DNA from: Acanthopleura granulata
Taxonomy: Eukaryota; Mollusca; Polyplacophora; Chitonida; Chitonidae
Direction: 5' to 3'
Assembly (NCBI GenBank): GCA_016165875.1
Contig: JABBOT010000009.1
Span: 16,408,566 to 16,472,565, forward strand
Length of the DNA: 64,000 nucleotides
The notes under the pieces are model-generated. The model made no database searches. It saw only the letters and a program-made list of their open reading frames with translations, and had not been told where the DNA came from. Of the stretch, positions 61,022-64,000 are shown piece by piece (within the stretch, counting starts at the first letter, position 1; every line of letters begins with the position of its first letter). Position numbers and translations under genes: made by a program.

Positions 61022-61232
61022 AGGGCCTCAGTGACCGAGGTGTTTAGCGCGCTAGCCCAGTGCAATGACCCAGGATCCTCTCACCAATGCTGTCCATACG
61101 AGTTCAAGTGCAGCTCTGGATGGTTTCCTTTACGGTCTTACATGGGAATGTCCGCCAGCAACCTGCGAATGGCCATAAAACACCAATCAAATTATTAAAT
61201 AAATAAATAAATAAATAAATAAAATAAAATAA
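61022..61232 (+). mobile_element. SINE family A with internal deletion
   Basis: The head AGGGCCTCAGTGACCGAGG, GCGCGCTAGCCCAGTG, GAGTTCAAGTGC and GTCCGCCAGCAACCTGCGAA are present. The sequence then jumps from ATGGCC to ATAAAACACCAATCAAA, deleting most of the 3' domain. It ends in a (TAAA)n microsatellite. Confidence 0.88.
61195..61232. repeat. (TAAA)n microsatellite at SINE tail
   Basis: Repeated AAATAAATAAATAAAT followed by AAAATAAAATAAA ends the SINE at 61022-61232. Confidence 0.9.
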
Positions 61233-61932
61233 ATTTACTTTAATGTTCATACTGCTTAATCTGGTTGTAGAAATCTCATTCGATGTGGTCAGTGTGGGAT
61301 GAAACTTTAAGATTACTATTTAACAGAAATGGTATTAATTTTAAAATCCTTTAAAGTGATGGGTGATTTTGCGGTCAGAAGGTGCAAGGCTATTAATCGA
61401 TCTTTGAGTGTAATTTGGCAAAATGCCCACTCAAAGCTTTGTTTTTCGAGAAGTCCGTGCAACTAAAAGCTGCACATAGATAGTAAATGTAAGTTTATGT
61501 TAGTATATAAGGTTAGTTTTTTGGGGGCAAACAAACACACAAAGAAAGCAAAAATAAAAAAAATATGGAGCTAGGAATCCATGGAAATTGCGTTTTCTGC
61601 TAAACCCCCGCTAAACTTGTCACTGAGGATTGGCAGCACTTTGCATTATTGGACTCGGGATACATATTAATTGCGATTCTCGCGCCTCCACCACTCGGCT
61701 TGCAAGAGCATCACACCGAAATTCCAAGGCTAAGAATAAATTCTCAGGGTACATCTAGGGTCAGTATCGGTCAGTGCGAGACAGGAACTATTTTAGGGTA
61801 CTTCACCAAACACGGAGGAGAACTAGGTGAGGGTGGGATTAATCAGCCGTGAGCAGTTGTCCTGAGCAATGCATCAGGACGGGAGGGGATGGGGGAGAGG
61901 TGGAAGAAGGAGTAGCGGGGCCGGAGTGGATG

Positions 61933-62068
61933 CATGGAATTAGACCGGGCATGTTTGGACTGATCAATCCGATGGTCATTCATTTACGCGCTGAAGCTTC
62001 CATGGAATTAGGTCAGACATGTCTGGACTGACCAATCTAATGATCAACCTATTTACGCGCTGAAGTTC
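61933..62068. repeat. Tandem duplication, two 68-bp units
   Basis: CATGGAATTAGACCGGGCAT at 61933 recurs as CATGGAATTAGGTCAGACAT at 62001. Both units continue to TTTACGCGCTGAAG. The copies differ at about ten positions. Confidence 0.85.
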
Positions 62069-63106
62069 CCCAGCTGACTGACGTTCTTGATGTGCGCAAA
62101 GATTTATGAGCAAGCGGCGTAGTGATTCCGCTGTGAATAGGCACTGTGTCAGTGGACTTGAAAGCTCCTAGACCAGTCCTCAGAACTCATTTCTTTCATT
62201 TATTTGGTGGATTAAGCGCATGTTTTAGGCAGAATTCGAGACTGATTGAATTATCCAAAGGCGCTTTGATGTATTTATTTTCGGACATGCACTTACACAG
62301 AAACACCTAAAAAGTTTGCTGAAATAGAGCCAAGTAGCCGATTCAACCTGAAGTCGCGAACCCAGCGGTCAATAGCTATAAATACGGTGTTCAGTCAACA
62401 ACGCTTAAGATTACTCGATCAGTCAGTAAGAACTTGAAATTATTATATTTTAGACCAAGGAAGACCTTGTCTGTTCCTACGTTCACCTTACGGTATTCGT
62501 TTCATAGTCACCATTACTATATCAAAGCAAGCGCTAGTTTACAAATATTACTGATAAATGAAAAGTTCTGTGAATTTATTAAGCTTCGTTGTTATCACCG
62601 ATCATATGGTACATCGATAGTTGTTTATATTATTTGAAATATGACAGATACCTGCACGCAACTAAATGTATTTTATTCAAAATAAATATTTTAAAACTAG
62701 AATGATTTCAAGCTTCGACTTTCATTATATTTACTAATGCTATACAGTGACAGTCCTGTAGTTTATACCTATATCCATATGCATACATAAATGCCTATGT
62801 AAAACACAAGTTTCAAGCATAATTGCCATCAAATGACAAAAATCTTCCTGCAAAAATGTTACTTGTGCTTGTCACAGGTTGTACAAGAGGCCTTCAGTCA
62901 AGTGGGTTTCGGGCATGATGTCACTAATTAGTGTTCTTAGCATCTGACCCTGTCCATATTGTCCCGCAACTAATCCAGGACAACTTACTAAGGCCGGGTT
63001 GTCGTGGATAACTAGAATTAAACTGGACTTGCGCGAATTCTGTACTTCCGGCGTGGAAGAAAGTCATACGAAGAACAAATCGTCACTCATGATCTTGTGA
63101 TAATTC
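62069..63106. other. Non-coding region before the LTR-like sequence
   Basis: No gene or repeat recognised. The sequence is ordinary AT-rich DNA and the change to GC-rich sequence after 63107 is abrupt. Confidence 0.6.
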
Positions 63107-63832
63107 TGTAACGAATGAGCAGGACGGCCAGAGCAGTCGGTAACCCTACGGGGCGTTGCTGGTTAGGTCTGCTATCGAAGACCACTGACGAGAGCAGCAA
63201 AATAGGAGGCTGATCAGGGCTGAACTGCTCAAGTGCTGCTAGACGGGAGCAGTCGGGTATGTGCGCTGGTCAATTCAGACGCATCCCGGGAGGCCGCGAG
63301 GTTTATCGCCAAGGTGTTGCAGGCTGTGGCCAGGGGCGGACGGCCTGGACACCGGAGTCGGTGTGGGTACGCGGAGCATGTTCACCGGAGGTAATTGCTA
63401 ATAGGGGCGGCGTGCATTGCGGTCAGGCCTCAATAGCAGGGACCGCGGCTGGGCCGAAGATATACATAGGATCCGCATCGACCACGGCTGGGCTGGATAT
63501 TCAGAGGGCCGCAGGACAGCGGCCGGATTTGACATTTACGGCGGGAACTACACTGTGGCCGTCAGGACACGACGGAGACCGTGTTGACAAATAGTGTCAG
63601 GTAGCAAAGTGGCCCCTAATCCTTCTTGTCTTTAAACTCGTCTTACTTTACCCATGTATATTTGTTTCATTAAACATTCCATGCATATATGCTATATCAT
63701 TTCTCTGTTATCCTTGCACAAGGGTTTATTCCGTGCTCCATCTAGATCTCACAGTTATTTGCATCCCTGTGATCACTGCAGAGGTTTCACCACCAGTTAT
63801 TAAATGCGACTGGTCACAGTAAAATCGTCACA
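63107..63832 (+). mobile_element. Putative 5' LTR of an LTR retrotransposon
   Basis: The stretch begins TGTAACG and ends GTCACA, the TG...CA ends expected of an LTR, and is about 726 bases long. It is followed at once by TATTTGGTAGCATCGGTGGG, which resembles the primer-binding-site region of Ty3/Gypsy-type elements (TGGTAGCA...). Its first 480 bases are much richer in G+C than anything else in the window, and the 3' part contains a late AT-rich stretch. The matching 3' LTR would lie outside the window, so this cannot be confirmed here. An open frame at 63259-63594 inside it resembles no known family. Confidence 0.4.
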
Positions 63833-63836
63833 TATT

Positions 63837-64000
63837 TGGTAGCATCGGTGGGACCTGCCCGATAATCTACGGAATGGAAGACAGAAGGGACGAGATGGGC
63901 GGCGTAGGCCGATACTTGGAGGCATGTGGAATGAGTTGGCAGATCATCCGGCGACGGAGAATTTCACACCCACCTTAGACAAAATAACCGAAGTTAATGA
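63837..64000 (+). mobile_element. Possible retroelement leader and start of gag region
   Basis: After the putative primer-binding site, an ATG at 63874 opens a frame rich in Arg and acidic residues that ends at TAG 63976-63978 after 34 codons. If this is gag, it is broken early or the true start lies further on. The window ends here. The call rests only on position behind the LTR-like sequence. Confidence 0.25.

Noticed and set aside
63259..63594. 111-codon Gly/Arg-rich frame near the right edge
   Set aside because: It falls inside the GC-rich LTR-like sequence, where stop codons are rare by composition; no motif seen.

Overview
This window is AT-rich animal DNA, not microbial. It holds one recognisable host gene, split by introns, in a large amount of repeat-filled non-coding sequence. 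Three things suggest a lophotrochozoan, most likely a mollusc. The tRNA-derived SINEs resemble the V-SINE-type elements known from molluscs. The palindrome TACATGTA recurs constantly. Old Penelope-like, hAT and LTR retroelement remnants are present. The taxonomic call is inference, because no species-diagnostic gene is present.

The host gene is a Yippee-like (YPEL) zinc-binding protein on the + strand. Four coding exons (24866-24970, 25860-25903, 31503-31611, 36407-36496) join in frame to a 115-residue protein with an exact C-X2-C-X52-C-X2-C zinc motif. A good splice acceptor at 24494 suggests that the first coding exon also carries about 371 bases of 5' UTR, so a non-coding first exon lies further upstream. 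The 3' UTR probably runs into about 38.2-39.1 kb.

Layout. 1-24.5 kb: upstream or intronic DNA with MITE-like elements, three SINE families and an hAT transposase fragment (about 6.8-7.2 kb). 24.5-36.5 kb: the YPEL gene, with SINEs and MITEs in its introns. 36.5-41.5 kb: T-rich 3' region, no further gene seen. 41.5-51 kb: a cluster of SINE copies, three tandem-repeat arrays (43.16-43.49, 44.91-45.07 and 47.03-47.23 kb) and the first copy (A) of a diverged repeated block. 51.5-53.2 kb: a broken Penelope-like retroelement with reverse transcriptase and GIY-YIG endonuclease. 53.2-55.6 kb: block copy B. 57.4-58.1 kb: a shorter copy C. 58.8-63 kb: two more SINEs and a 68-bp tandem duplication. 63.1-64.0 kb: a GC-richer stretch that looks like the 5' LTR and leader of an LTR retrotransposon cut by the window edge.

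The most interesting unexplained structure is the collinear block A/B/C. It flanks the Penelope-like ORF on both sides and may be that element's terminal repeats or an old tandem array of it. Several MITE families with clear terminal inverted repeats can be defined from copies inside the window alone. Four SINE insertions have clear target-site duplications and one more has a near-perfect one. Most open reading frames of 60-110 codons here show no family resemblance and look like chance.
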